NCBI GenBank assembly: GCA_016929095.1
Contig: JAFGJM010000010.1
Location: 1-64,000, forward strand
Direction of reading: 5' to 3'
Length of the DNA: 64,000 nt
Source: Anaerolineales bacterium
GTDB taxonomy: Bacteria; Chloroflexota; Anaerolineae; Anaerolineales; UBA4823
Position 1 is the stretch's first letter. Each line of letters starts with the position of its first letter. Position numbers and translations under genes: made by a program. Shown piece by piece: positions 15,926-24,940 of this stretch. A model generated the notes under the pieces. That model was given only the letters and a program-made list of their open reading frames with translations. It did no database searches and was not told the origin of the DNA.

Positions 15926-16861
15926 TTATTCCGTTTTTACCGTTTGCGACATGGCTACCATCCCGCTTATCCCGCCCAGGTTCATCGTGTCTACAGCACT
16001 GGAAGGGACAATCACTAAAGCGCCTTTCTCTTTTAAGCCCTCAAAGAGCATGTTCATTGCCCTTAGGTGTAATGCCGTGGGGTTATTTTGATAGGCTTCG
16101 GACGCTTCAGCAAAAGATGCCGCAATCTGCTTCTCCGATTCTCCCAGGATTACCCGTGCCTGTCGTTCGCGCTCTGCCTGAGCCTGACGGCTCATCGCAT
16201 CTTCCAAATCCTGCGGAATGATGATATCGCGGATTTCCACCGATTGCACCGAGATACCCCAAGGCGTGGTGCGCTCATCAATAATCACCTGCAGATCGGC
16301 ATCCATTTTCGAGCGTCCAACCAGGATATCTGCCAGAGTCATTTGACCGATGATCTCACGCAACGCCGTTTGCGCAGCCCAGGCAATAGCCACCCGGTAA
16401 TCGGCGACCTCAAGGGCGGCTTTTTCGGCATCCCACACCACCCAAAAAAGCACAGCGTCTACATCCACCGGCACGGTGTCTTTTGTGAGTGTCTTTTCTG
16501 CCGAGAATGGGGTCACCATTACCCGGTGATCGATCCAGTTGGCGATGACATCCACGATGGGGATGATCCAAAAGAGTCCCGGCCCTGACAATTGGCGGAA
16601 TTTACCCATTCTCAGAACGACCGCTTTTTCCCATTGTGTGGCTATTTTCAACGAAAGCGAAACGAAGGTACCGATGATGGAGATAATTGCCACGAAAATG
16701 AAAATCGATAAATCGGAAAAACCACGTGCATCCATCCAGATGGCGCCAAGGATGGCGAAAAGATAAAAGACGGTGGCAATGGTCGTCGCCGGTCCATTGA
16801 TGCGTAGACGTGTTTCCGAACTGATAGCAGTTTTACTGCTGGATGATTGTTTCCTGCTCAT
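15926..16861 (-). CDS. SPFH/band-7 (slipin/stomatin-like) membrane protein
   Basis: Stomatin-like protein of 311 aa. Two hydrophobic segments (about 28-44 and 48-73) anchor it; the SPFH domain spans about 75-260 with VVLRMGKFRQLSGPGLFWIIP and VDAVLFWVVWDAEKAALEVADYRVAI. A charged coiled region (MSRQAQAERERQARVILGE) follows and the C-terminus is Ala/Met rich. Members organise membrane microdomains and partner proteases; no NfeD partner is adjacent. It starts 21 nt after the GntR-type gene and is probably controlled by it. Confidence 0.88.
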   Translation of the reverse strand: MSRKQSSSSKTAISSETRLRINGPATTIATVFYLFAILGAIWMDARGFSDLSIFIFVAIISIIGTFVSLSLKIATQWEKAVVLRMGKFRQLSGPGLFWIIPIVDVIANWIDHRVMVTPFSAEKTLTKDTVPVDVDAVLFWVVWDAEKAALEVADYRVAIAWAAQTALREIIGQMTLADILVGRSKMDADLQVIIDERTTPWGISVQSVEIRDIIIPQDLEDAMSRQAQAERERQARVILGESEKQIAASFAEASEAYQNNPTALHLRAMNMLFEGLKEKGALVIVPSSAVDTMNLGGISGMVAMSQTVKTE

Positions 16862-16882
16862 TTTTTCCTCTCAAAAAATATA

Positions 16883-17311
16883 TTAGTCAAGATCCGGTTT
16901 CGGTGGATCGCCGTTTACTTTCCAATAATTAATGGATTGATCAACTATACTCAAAACATCCTCGGGCGAAGCCCCCAGCCGGTGCGCTTCGTGTAAAAAT
17001 CGACGGGTGAGACCATCCAGGCTTTGTTGGCGTAATTGGTGGATGGTTTCATCCGTGGGCTCTTCCCAGATATATGTTCCCCTGCCATGCTGCGTGGAAA
17101 TCAACCCTGCCTGGTCCAGCAAGCGGTATGCACGGGCGACTGTATTGAAGTTCACCCGTAAATCTGTGGCCAACTGGCGCACAGTGGGGAGTTGGTCGCC
17201 CTGCACCAGTTCGCCTTTCGCAACCATCTGGCGAATTTGGTCCATGATTTGCAGGTATATGGGTGTTCCCGAGCGAAAATCAAGGCTGAATTTAATCGAT
17301 TTGACAGTCAA
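16883..17311 (-). CDS. GntR-family (YtrA-type) transcriptional regulator
   Basis: Short GntR regulator, 142 aa: winged helix at about 12-80 (GTPIYLQIMDQIRQMVAKGEL, LPTVRQLATDLRVNFNTVARAYRLLDQAGLI, GRGTYIW) followed by a short helical dimerisation tail of the YtrA subfamily. It heads the unit with the SPFH gene, as YtrA regulators usually do with membrane or ABC genes. A good promoter with repeated TATACAATTA motifs lies upstream. Confidence 0.88.
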   Translation of the reverse strand: MTVKSIKFSLDFRSGTPIYLQIMDQIRQMVAKGELVQGDQLPTVRQLATDLRVNFNTVARAYRLLDQAGLISTQHGRGTYIWEEPTDETIHQLRQQSLDGLTRRFLHEAHRLGASPEDVLSIVDQSINYWKVNGDPPKPDLD

Positions 17312-17349
17312 ACATCATCTCCAATATGTAGCATTGTGTAATTGTATAA

Positions 17350-17394
17350 ATGTATTATTGCCATAATTGTATAGCAGGTTTGGCGTTTTGTCAA
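17350..17394 (-). promoter_or_regulatory. promoter of GntR-SPFH unit with repeat operator
   Basis: On the minus strand TTGACA (17394-17389) and TACAAT (17371-17366) are 17 nt apart. The decamer TATACAATTA overlaps the -10 box and recurs about 23 bp downstream, near 17350. The repeat is a candidate operator for the GntR-type protein. Confidence 0.65.
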
Positions 17395-17451
17395 GAGAGG
17401 ATGGTAACTTTTCAATCAAATGGTGTATGATATATGTCAGCCAATAGGAAC

Positions 17452-20214
17452 ATGATGAATTCCTCCCTAATTGCCACCAAACTTTACATACCCAGACCAC
17501 CTGTAGATCTAGTATCGCGTCCGCGCCTGTTGGAAAAGCTGGATAATGCGCTTCAGCAAGGCTGCGGGTTGATCGTGCTCTCGGCGCCGGCCGGCGCCGG
17601 TAAGACCACCTTACTCAGCGAATGGATTGATTCGCCTATTTCCGACAAAAACACCCAATTTAGTTGGATATCTTTAGATGAGGGGGATAATGATAGTGCG
17701 CACTTCATGGCTTACCTGCTGGCGGCTATCCAAACGGTTATTCCGCACTTTGGCGAATCGTTCCCCATAGGTTTACAATCGCTGCAGCCAGCGCAAATGG
17801 AAGCCTTGATGACCTTGATGATCAACGAGCTTTCCGGGTTAACCAACCGGCTTATTCTGGTTTTGGATGATTATCATCTTATCCATACTCAAAAAGTGCA
17901 TTCTACATTGGCGTTTTTATTGGAACATCGTCCCTGGAATTTTCATCTCGTCATTGCAGCCCGCGCCGACCCTTCGCTGCCGGTGGCTCTATTACGCAGC
18001 AGGGGGATGATGACAGAGATCAGGTTGGGCGATTTACGGTTCACCCCCGCCGAAACCGCTTCCCTTATGAAACTTCTCCTGGACCGCCAATTGCCAGATG
18101 ACGATGTTCTGGCGTTGACCTCCCGCACCGAGGGCTGGGCTGCCGGATTGCAGATGGCGGCGGCTTCCATGCGGGAAAGTGAAGATATTTCCGCTTTTAT
18201 TCGAGATTTTTCCGGCAGCAATCGTTTCATCCTGGATTATCTGGTGGAGCAAGTGCTGCAGCAACAACCTCCTTTTGTTCAGGAATTTTTATTCAAAACT
18301 TCCATTCTGGAGCGGTTATGCCCACCCTTATGCGAAACGTTGGTGGAGATCCATTTATCTCCGGAAGATATACATTCGCTTGGGCTGCCTGACAGTTTAA
18401 ACGCCGGTTCACCATCCAGCCAGGCGGTTTTGGAATACCTGGAACGTTCCAATCTTTTTATTGTTCCCCTGGACGATCATCGCTGCTGGTATCGCTACCA
18501 CCATCTGTTCACCGACCTGTTGGGGCAGCGTTTGCACCAGTTGCATCCACAATCCATCCCGGAACTGCATTGCCGCGCGGCGCGTTGGTTTGCACAGAAC
18601 GGTTTCATGGCGGAAGCTATCGATCATGCTTTGGAAGGAAAGGATTTCGAAACGGCAGCCAATTGGGTGGAAGAAGTGGTTGAAAAAACCATGATGCGCA
18701 GCGAGGTGGTCACTTTCTTGGATTGGGTTGAGAGATTGCCTGAACCATTTATCAAAGATCGACCGCTGTTATGTATCAACCATGCCTGGGCGATGTTGTT
18801 AAATGGGTATCCTGGAGAGATGATTGAAGCGCGGTTGGAAATTCTCGATAATGCCGACGATCTTTTCACAGGAAAAACGCTGTCTCTGCGCGGTTATTTA
18901 GCCATTTTTCGCGGACAAAATTCTCAAGCCATCGCATTTGCAAAGCAAGCGATGGAATTGTTACCGAAACAGGATTCGTTTTTCCGCAGCCTTTCGGCGG
19001 TGGTTTTGGGGGCGGCTTTGTACTCAGAAGGGGATGAAAAAGCCGGTGCGCAAGCCATTGAGATGGCGGCACGGGTAAGCATGGGTATGGGTAATGTGAT
19101 GATCCAGGTTATTGTGCTGGTTTACCTGGCAGAGCTTTATCGGAAACAGGGGCAATTGCATAAAGCTTATTCTCTTTACCAACAGGCTCTCGAACGCGCC
19201 ACCCAGGAGAAAGGTAAAAAATTGCCTATCGCCGGCAGAGTACTGCTGGGTATGGGTGAGATTTTGCGCGAGTGGAACAATCCACGCGCTGAAGAAGTTC
19301 TTTTGGAAGGCATCGAACTTTCCGGACAATGGGGATCGGTATCAACTTTATCAGGATTTTTTTCACTCGCCCATATTTTTATGGCGCAAAATAACTGGGC
19401 AAAGGCAAACGATTTGGCGCAGAAAGCACGTCAACTGGCTTATTATTCGAATATCACCGAGATCGATGACCTGATTGTGGATATTTTTCAAGCGCGGTTA
19501 TGGATAGAACAAGGCAACCTGTCTGCCGCTCGTGAATGGTTTATGACAGAGGGCTTATACCGGGATATCGACATCGATGAAATGGAAAAGAAAGACGATT
19601 TTATTGCCTACCATATGCGCAAGTATGAATACCCGGTTGCAATGCGTTTGTGGCTGGCTGAAGGACGTTTTATCGAGGCGCAGGCATTTCTCGAAGGTTT
19701 GCTGATTAAATTAGAGAAATGGGAAAGACCGCTATTGGTGATTGAAAACCGCATCCTGTTGGCATTGGCGTTGTATGGACAGCGCAAAATCGAGCCAGCC
19801 ATTAACCAATTGGAAATAGCGCTTCGTCTCGCAGAACCTGAAGGGTTTATAAGGATTTTCCTGAATGAGGGCGAGACACTTCATGCGCTATTAAAACTCA
19901 CTGTTGATAAATTAGAAACGACATCTTTAAGAGTGTACGGTCAACGGTTGTTACAGGCGTTTTCATCTGGTGTAATTCAATCTGAAAAGCGGGAGATTTC
20001 AGAAAAACCTTCAGCACTTATTGAACCGCTGAGCGATCGCGAAATGGATGTACTGCGTTTGTTGGCTTCCAGTTTATCCACTCCGGAAATCGCTACCGAA
20101 CTGGTGGTTTCGGTGCATACCGTGCGTTCCCATATTAAAAATATCTACAGCAAGCTGGACGTGCATAACCGCATTGGGGCGGTTGAGCGGGGTAAAGAAT
20201 TAGGATTACTCTAA
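17452..20214 (+). CDS. MalT-like LuxR-family ATP-dependent regulator
   Basis: STAND-class transcription activator of 920 aa. N-terminal TKLYIPRPP and SRPRLLEKLDNAL, P-loop APAGAGKTT at 45-53, the Walker B-like LILVLDDYHLIH, and the GWAAGLQMAA motif are MalT-type. A TPR-like region of repeated helices fills about 330-830, and a LuxR HTH ends the protein (LSDREMDVLRLLASSLSTPE..VSVHTVRSHIKNIYSKL). An in-frame ATG at 17434 lies 3 nt after a TATGAT box and has no SD; the ATG at 17452 has AGGAA upstream and is preferred. A ligand cannot be inferred. Genes downstream on the same strand are probable targets. Confidence 0.88.
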   Translation: MMNSSLIATKLYIPRPPVDLVSRPRLLEKLDNALQQGCGLIVLSAPAGAGKTTLLSEWIDSPISDKNTQFSWISLDEGDNDSAHFMAYLLAAIQTVIPHFGESFPIGLQSLQPAQMEALMTLMINELSGLTNRLILVLDDYHLIHTQKVHSTLAFLLEHRPWNFHLVIAARADPSLPVALLRSRGMMTEIRLGDLRFTPAETASLMKLLLDRQLPDDDVLALTSRTEGWAAGLQMAAASMRESEDISAFIRDFSGSNRFILDYLVEQVLQQQPPFVQEFLFKTSILERLCPPLCETLVEIHLSPEDIHSLGLPDSLNAGSPSSQAVLEYLERSNLFIVPLDDHRCWYRYHHLFTDLLGQRLHQLHPQSIPELHCRAARWFAQNGFMAEAIDHALEGKDFETAANWVEEVVEKTMMRSEVVTFLDWVERLPEPFIKDRPLLCINHAWAMLLNGYPGEMIEARLEILDNADDLFTGKTLSLRGYLAIFRGQNSQAIAFAKQAMELLPKQDSFFRSLSAVVLGAALYSEGDEKAGAQAIEMAARVSMGMGNVMIQVIVLVYLAELYRKQGQLHKAYSLYQQALERATQEKGKKLPIAGRVLLGMGEILREWNNPRAEEVLLEGIELSGQWGSVSTLSGFFSLAHIFMAQNNWAKANDLAQKARQLAYYSNITEIDDLIVDIFQARLWIEQGNLSAAREWFMTEGLYRDIDIDEMEKKDDFIAYHMRKYEYPVAMRLWLAEGRFIEAQAFLEGLLIKLEKWERPLLVIENRILLALALYGQRKIEPAINQLEIALRLAEPEGFIRIFLNEGETLHALLKLTVDKLETTSLRVYGQRLLQAFSSGVIQSEKREISEKPSALIEPLSDREMDVLRLLASSLSTPEIATELVVSVHTVRSHIKNIYSKLDVHNRIGAVERGKELGLL

Positions 20215-20287
20215 ATATCACCTAATTTAGGGATGACAACTCACCCAGGTAGGCGATATGCTCCCCTTGAAACAGGAGTATATCGCT

Positions 20288-20524
20288 ATGACGCGCGCTA
20301 ATACCTTGGTAAATGAACCAACCATTTATGAAATACGGGTAAAAGGGAGGCTGGATGAGAAGTGGTCGGAATGGTTCCATAATCTGACTATTCATTTCGA
20401 GAATGAAAATCCTCCCGTAACCGTTCTTAAAGGTGCGATTGCCGACCAGTCTATGCTGAGAAGTATTCTGAACAAATTATGGGATTTAAACCTTACATTA
20501 TTATCTGTAAATGTTAACAATTGA
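20288..20524 (+). CDS. small conserved protein after the LuxR regulator
   Basis: A 78-aa protein starting at an ATG with CAGGAG 12 nt before it; an ATG 30 nt upstream has no SD. Pattern: TIYEIRVKGRLDEKWSEWF, a linker, then TVLKGAIADQSMLRSILNKLWDLNLTLLSVN. I recall similar short proteins in Chloroflexi and Actinobacteria next to MalT-like LuxR genes; function unknown. It looks like a compact alpha/beta domain with no membrane part. It is 73 nt downstream of the regulator and possibly cotranscribed. Confidence 0.7.
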   Translation: MTRANTLVNEPTIYEIRVKGRLDEKWSEWFHNLTIHFENENPPVTVLKGAIADQSMLRSILNKLWDLNLTLLSVNVNN

Positions 20525-20535
20525 AATAAATGGAT

Positions 20536-20566
20536 CTGTAGCGGGGATCAGCGATCCCCACTACAG
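20536..20566. repeat. palindromic REP-like hairpin
   Basis: CTGTAG-C-GGGGATC, loop AGC, GATCCCC-A-CTACAG: 13 paired positions with one mismatch. There is no T-run, so it looks like a dispersed intergenic palindrome, though it could stop or stabilise the upstream transcript. Confidence 0.55.
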
Positions 20567-20634
20567 TGAATAAATACGGATCATATTCATAGAATCAACC
20601 CTTACTACTATAATATTAATGCAGGAGTAAGTTT

Positions 20635-23600
20635 ATGACAATCCAATATATTATTCCCCTGGCAGATATGCAAGCCGTATTGGAAAATGTGGGCGGAAAA
20701 GGCGCCTCGCTGGCTCGTCTGGCAATGGCTGGCTTGCCAGTGCCTGGCGGCTTTCATATTACAACCGAGGCTTATCGCCAGTTTGTGGCTGCCAATAACC
20801 TGCAGTCACACATCATTGCGGTGCTGGAGCCTGTGAATACAATCCAGCCCGCCACGCTGGAGGCAGCCTCGCAGGCAATCTATCGGATTTTTATGCAGGC
20901 AGAAATCCCTGCTCCCATAGCCGAAGCTATTACCAAAGCCTACCTTGATATGTCCTCCCAGCCGACGGTAGTGGCAGTACGATCTTCGGCAACCGCTGAA
21001 GACTTGCCGGACGCCTCCTTTGCCGGGCAGCAGGAGACCTACCTCAACATCAGCGGTGCAGAGTCTGTATTGGAGGCGGTCAAGAAGTGCTGGGCTTCGT
21101 TATGGACAGCCCGTGCCATAAGTTATCGGGTACGCCAGAACATCGCTCCTCAAAACGTAGCCCTGGCTGTGGTGGTGCAGGAACTGGTCTTTGCTGATGC
21201 TGCCGGGATTCTGTTCACCGCCAACCCGATGAATGGACGGCGCGATGAAATGGTCATCAACGCCGCCTGGGGTTTAGGTGAAGCAATAGTTGGCGGGTTG
21301 GTGACGCCGGACACGCTCACCATCGAAAAAGCCAGCGGCCGCATCTTAAAGAGTGATATCCCCGACAAGCAAGTGATGACTGTGCGCACCGCCGCCGGCA
21401 CCGAAGAGCAACCGGTTCCTGCGGTGCAGCGTCAGCAGGCTGTACTCACGGATGGGCAGGCGGCTGAACTCGTCCAACTGGCAGTCCGAATCGAACAACT
21501 CTATGGGATGCCGATGGACATCGAATGGGCTCTCGCCGATGACAAGTTCGCTATTGTTCAAGCCAGGCCTATTACGGCGCTCCCGTCGGAGGCCGTTGTA
21601 TCCGCGCCGGAGATTGAGCCGCCAACCGAATGGGTAATGCCGCATCCGAAAGGTCAATATGTACGCGCCAGCATTTCCGAGCTAATGCCCGAACCGTTGA
21701 CCCCCTTGTTTGGCACATTAGGCCGGGCGGCTATCAATCGCGGCACCCAGCGGCTGATGGCGAAGCTGGGCAATATGAAAGAAGCGGGGATGGAAGAGAT
21801 GGTGGTGACCATCAATGATTATGCTTATTACACCACGCGATTTACCCCCAAACAATTATTGATGCTGTTGACCCATATGCCTTTTACCATGCCGCGTATG
21901 GTAAGCAACGCCGAAAAGTATTGGCGAGAGGTGATACACACTCGCTATGTCGAAACCATCGAACGCTGGCAGGCTCATCCCTTGGAAGAGCTCTCGGCCG
22001 CGGATATTCTGGTTGGTGTGCGTCATCTTGCTGAGGCGTCTTTCGATGTGTATGCCCATTACCAATCAGGGCTTTTCGCCAGGGCCAGCTTAAGTGAAAT
22101 CTTATTTACCAGGGTGTATAACAAGCTGATCAAACGCCATGATGACCCCGAGGCGCTGACCTATCTGGTGGGGTTTGACAGCATCCCCATCCGCGCCGAA
22201 AAATCTATTTTTGACATTGCAGAATGGTGCCGTACAAAGCCCGCCTTGACGGCTTACGTCACAGAGACGCCGGCAGCACAGCTTGCGGTGCATTTGGATA
22301 GTCCGCCGCCAGATGGTTTGGACGCTGAAGAATGGCTTGAATGGCAGAGCCGCTGGGAAACGCATCTCCGGGAGTTCGGTCACATCATCTACGATTTGGA
22401 TTTTGCCAAGCCATTGCCGGTAGATGATCCTGCGCCATTGCTGGATACATGCAAGATGTTCCTTAGCGGTCAATGTCCCAATCCCTATGATCGCCAAAAA
22501 GCCGCCGCCGAAAAACGCCAGAAGGCGGTGAAAGCTACGCTTGGACGGTTGAAGGGACTGCGCCGGAAACTCTTTCGTAAAGTGGCAGGCTGGGCGCAGG
22601 ATAGCGTCCCGCTGCGTGAGGAAGGGCTTGCCGATCTGGGACTGGGGTATCCGCAGTTACGGCGTATGCTGCGCGAGATGGGGCGACGGTTATTTGAATC
22701 TGGGGTTATTGCGCAGCCAGATGATGTCTTTTGGCTTTTAGAAAAAGAGGTCGATCAAGCTGCCGCTGCCCTCGATACTCATAACCCCATTAATCCTATG
22801 GAAGATGTTGTCAAGCACCGCAAGGCTGTATGTTGTGCCGAAAAACAGGCAACGCCTCCGCCGGTGCTCCCGCCCAAATCGAAGTTTTACGGATTAGATC
22901 TGGGTATATTTGTGGCTGCTGAAGATGCCAAGCAAACCGGTGATACCATCCGCGGCGCCGGAACGAGTCCGGGTCGGGTCACCGGGGTTGCTCGTGTCTT
23001 GCATGGTCCGCAAGATTTCGATCAGATGCAACCGGGGGATATCCTGGTGGCTAAAATCACCACACCCGCCTGGACACCCTTGTTTGCCCGCGCAGCAGCC
23101 GTCATCACCGACATCGGAGGACCTCTTAGCCATGGCTCGATTGTGGCTCGCGAATATGCAATTCCGGCTGTGATGGGCACCGGGGTGGCAACCAAAAGCA
23201 TCCGGAGCGGACAGACGATCACCGTAGATGGCAGTTCTGGAGAGGTTGTACTGCATAAAACAGAACCCGCCCAAGCATCGCAGCCGGCTATCGAGTGGAC
23301 GCCGCCCGATCCCCAGGGTGTATATATGCGCAGTGGTGTGGTTGATTTGATGCCAAAGCCTTTAAGCCCTTTGTACGCTTCAATAGCAATCCCTGCTTTA
23401 ATCCGTCAGGAGGCGTTAATGGCAAAGCATATGACCAGAATTGAGCCAGAGTTTTTAAACGATTACTTTACCACTATTAACGCTTATGCCTTTGCGAATA
23501 CCAAAATCCCTGCCAGGTTGTGGGCGTGGATTCTCTTTGGATTACTGCCGGCTTATCCAACGATATTGCATAAAACGGCGCCGCTTTGGCGCAATGAGCT

Positions 23601-24939
23601 ACATCCGGACTATCTTGCGGCAATCATTCCTTATGCAGATAAAGTGCCCGAGAAAATGTCCTTTGCCGAACTCTGGCAAGATATACAGGCGCTCGTAGAT
23701 ATTTCTCACTATTACATTGCCGGGTTGCTATTCGCTACCATGGGCGCTTCGGCGGGAGGGGAGGGTCTTCTGACGCAGGTATATAACAAGTTCGCCAAAC
23801 AAGACGAGGACCCGGAAGCCACAGCCTTGTTGATGGGCTGGGATAATATCCCGGTGCGGGCTGAGAAATCGCTCTATGATCTGGCAAAATGGTGCCGAGG
23901 GAAGCAGGATTTAGCCGCCCACCTTGTGGAAACGCCCTCTGAGAAATTAGTCACTCAGATATCGAGCGGAGAGATACCTGTTAAGATTGATCCTGATGCG
24001 TGGAAAGAGCTGCAGAGACGCTTTGCAGAGCATTTGAAGCGGTACGGATATATTATTTTCCAGCTCGATTTCGCCGAACCGCTGCCGCTGGATAACCCGC
24101 AGCCGATGATAGAAAATATTAAAATGTATCTGCGGGGAGAGGGCGCCAATCCGTATGAGCGCCAACGCGTCAGTGAAGCCAGGCGCATCCGGACTACTGA
24201 AATCATGTTGAGACGCCTTAAGGGGTTCAAGCGTTGGGCTTTCCGTTTTGCCCTAAACTGGGGACAGCCGCTGGCTGAAATACGGGAAGATGCCCTGGCG
24301 GAGATTGGCCGGGCATACCCCATACTGCGTGATATGTTGCGAGAGTTGGGCAGGCGGTTTGCAAAAGAGGGTATCGTGGAACAGGCTGAGGATATCTTTT
24401 GGCTGGAAAAGGATGAGATCGATGCCAATGTGGCGGCCCTGGAACGTGGCGCCAAACTTGATAGCCTGACTGACAAGGTGATTGAGCGCAGAGCTTTCAA
24501 CAAGAAAATGGAGCAGCTCACGCCGCCACCAATGATTCCATATAAGAAAAAGATTATGGGCATCAAGACAGACTCTTTTATTGCGCACTCCGCTGAAGGG
24601 CAGAGCGAAAATGTACTTAAGGGTGTTGCCACGAGTTCCGGCAAGGTGACAGCTCCGGCGTGCGTGTTGCGCGGTTCGCAGGATTTTGGTTTGATGCGTC
24701 CTGGCGATGTGCTGGTGGCAGCAACTACCACACCAGCCTGGACGCCGCTGTTTGCCATGGCTTCGGCGGTGGTGACGGATATCGGCGGGCCGCTCTCTCA
24801 CGGCTCCATTGTTGCCCGAGAGTATGGTATCCCGGCGGTGATGGGCACGGGAGTAGCCACCCGACGAATTCAAAGCGGACAGACGATCACCGTCGATGGT
24901 GATGCTGGAACAATCATGCTTTCTAATGGCGGGGCGTGA
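20635..24939 (+). CDS. PEP-synthase/rifampin-phosphotransferase-like protein with duplicated swivel half
   Basis: A 1434-aa phosphotransferase. Residues 1-325 are a PPDK/PEP-synthase ATP-grasp domain (GGKGASLARL, RSSATAEDLPDASFAGQQETYL, GILFTANP, DIEWAL, QARPITAL). A middle domain (about 332-790, RAsISELMPEPLTPL) leads to a phosphohistidine swivel domain with GGPLSHGSIVAREYAIP, His833. Then both recur without the ATP-grasp: middle domain about 880-1335 (SGVVDLMPKPLSPL) and a second swivel domain, His1389. The ATP - middle - His order matches rifampin phosphotransferase (about 870 aa), not PEP synthase, which lacks this middle. The duplication adds about 560 residues. Substrate unknown. Confidence 0.85.
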   Translation: MTIQYIIPLADMQAVLENVGGKGASLARLAMAGLPVPGGFHITTEAYRQFVAANNLQSHIIAVLEPVNTIQPATLEAASQAIYRIFMQAEIPAPIAEAITKAYLDMSSQPTVVAVRSSATAEDLPDASFAGQQETYLNISGAESVLEAVKKCWASLWTARAISYRVRQNIAPQNVALAVVVQELVFADAAGILFTANPMNGRRDEMVINAAWGLGEAIVGGLVTPDTLTIEKASGRILKSDIPDKQVMTVRTAAGTEEQPVPAVQRQQAVLTDGQAAELVQLAVRIEQLYGMPMDIEWALADDKFAIVQARPITALPSEAVVSAPEIEPPTEWVMPHPKGQYVRASISELMPEPLTPLFGTLGRAAINRGTQRLMAKLGNMKEAGMEEMVVTINDYAYYTTRFTPKQLLMLLTHMPFTMPRMVSNAEKYWREVIHTRYVETIERWQAHPLEELSAADILVGVRHLAEASFDVYAHYQSGLFARASLSEILFTRVYNKLIKRHDDPEALTYLVGFDSIPIRAEKSIFDIAEWCRTKPALTAYVTETPAAQLAVHLDSPPPDGLDAEEWLEWQSRWETHLREFGHIIYDLDFAKPLPVDDPAPLLDTCKMFLSGQCPNPYDRQKAAAEKRQKAVKATLGRLKGLRRKLFRKVAGWAQDSVPLREEGLADLGLGYPQLRRMLREMGRRLFESGVIAQPDDVFWLLEKEVDQAAAALDTHNPINPMEDVVKHRKAVCCAEKQATPPPVLPPKSKFYGLDLGIFVAAEDAKQTGDTIRGAGTSPGRVTGVARVLHGPQDFDQMQPGDILVAKITTPAWTPLFARAAAVITDIGGPLSHGSIVAREYAIPAVMGTGVATKSIRSGQTITVDGSSGEVVLHKTEPAQASQPAIEWTPPDPQGVYMRSGVVDLMPKPLSPLYASIAIPALIRQEALMAKHMTRIEPEFLNDYFTTINAYAFANTKIPARLWAWILFGLLPAYPTILHKTAPLWRNELHPDYLAAIIPYADKVPEKMSFAELWQDIQALVDISHYYIAGLLFATMGASAGGEGLLTQVYNKFAKQDEDPEATALLMGWDNIPVRAEKSLYDLAKWCRGKQDLAAHLVETPSEKLVTQISSGEIPVKIDPDAWKELQRRFAEHLKRYGYIIFQLDFAEPLPLDNPQPMIENIKMYLRGEGANPYERQRVSEARRIRTTEIMLRRLKGFKRWAFRFALNWGQPLAEIREDALAEIGRAYPILRDMLRELGRRFAKEGIVEQAEDIFWLEKDEIDANVAALERGAKLDSLTDKVIERRAFNKKMEQLTPPPMIPYKKKIMGIKTDSFIAHSAEGQSENVLKGVATSSGKVTAPACVLRGSQDFGLMRPGDVLVAATTTPAWTPLFAMASAVVTDIGGPLSHGSIVAREYGIPAVMGTGVATRRIQSGQTITVDGDAGTIMLSNGGA

Positions 24940-24940
24940 A

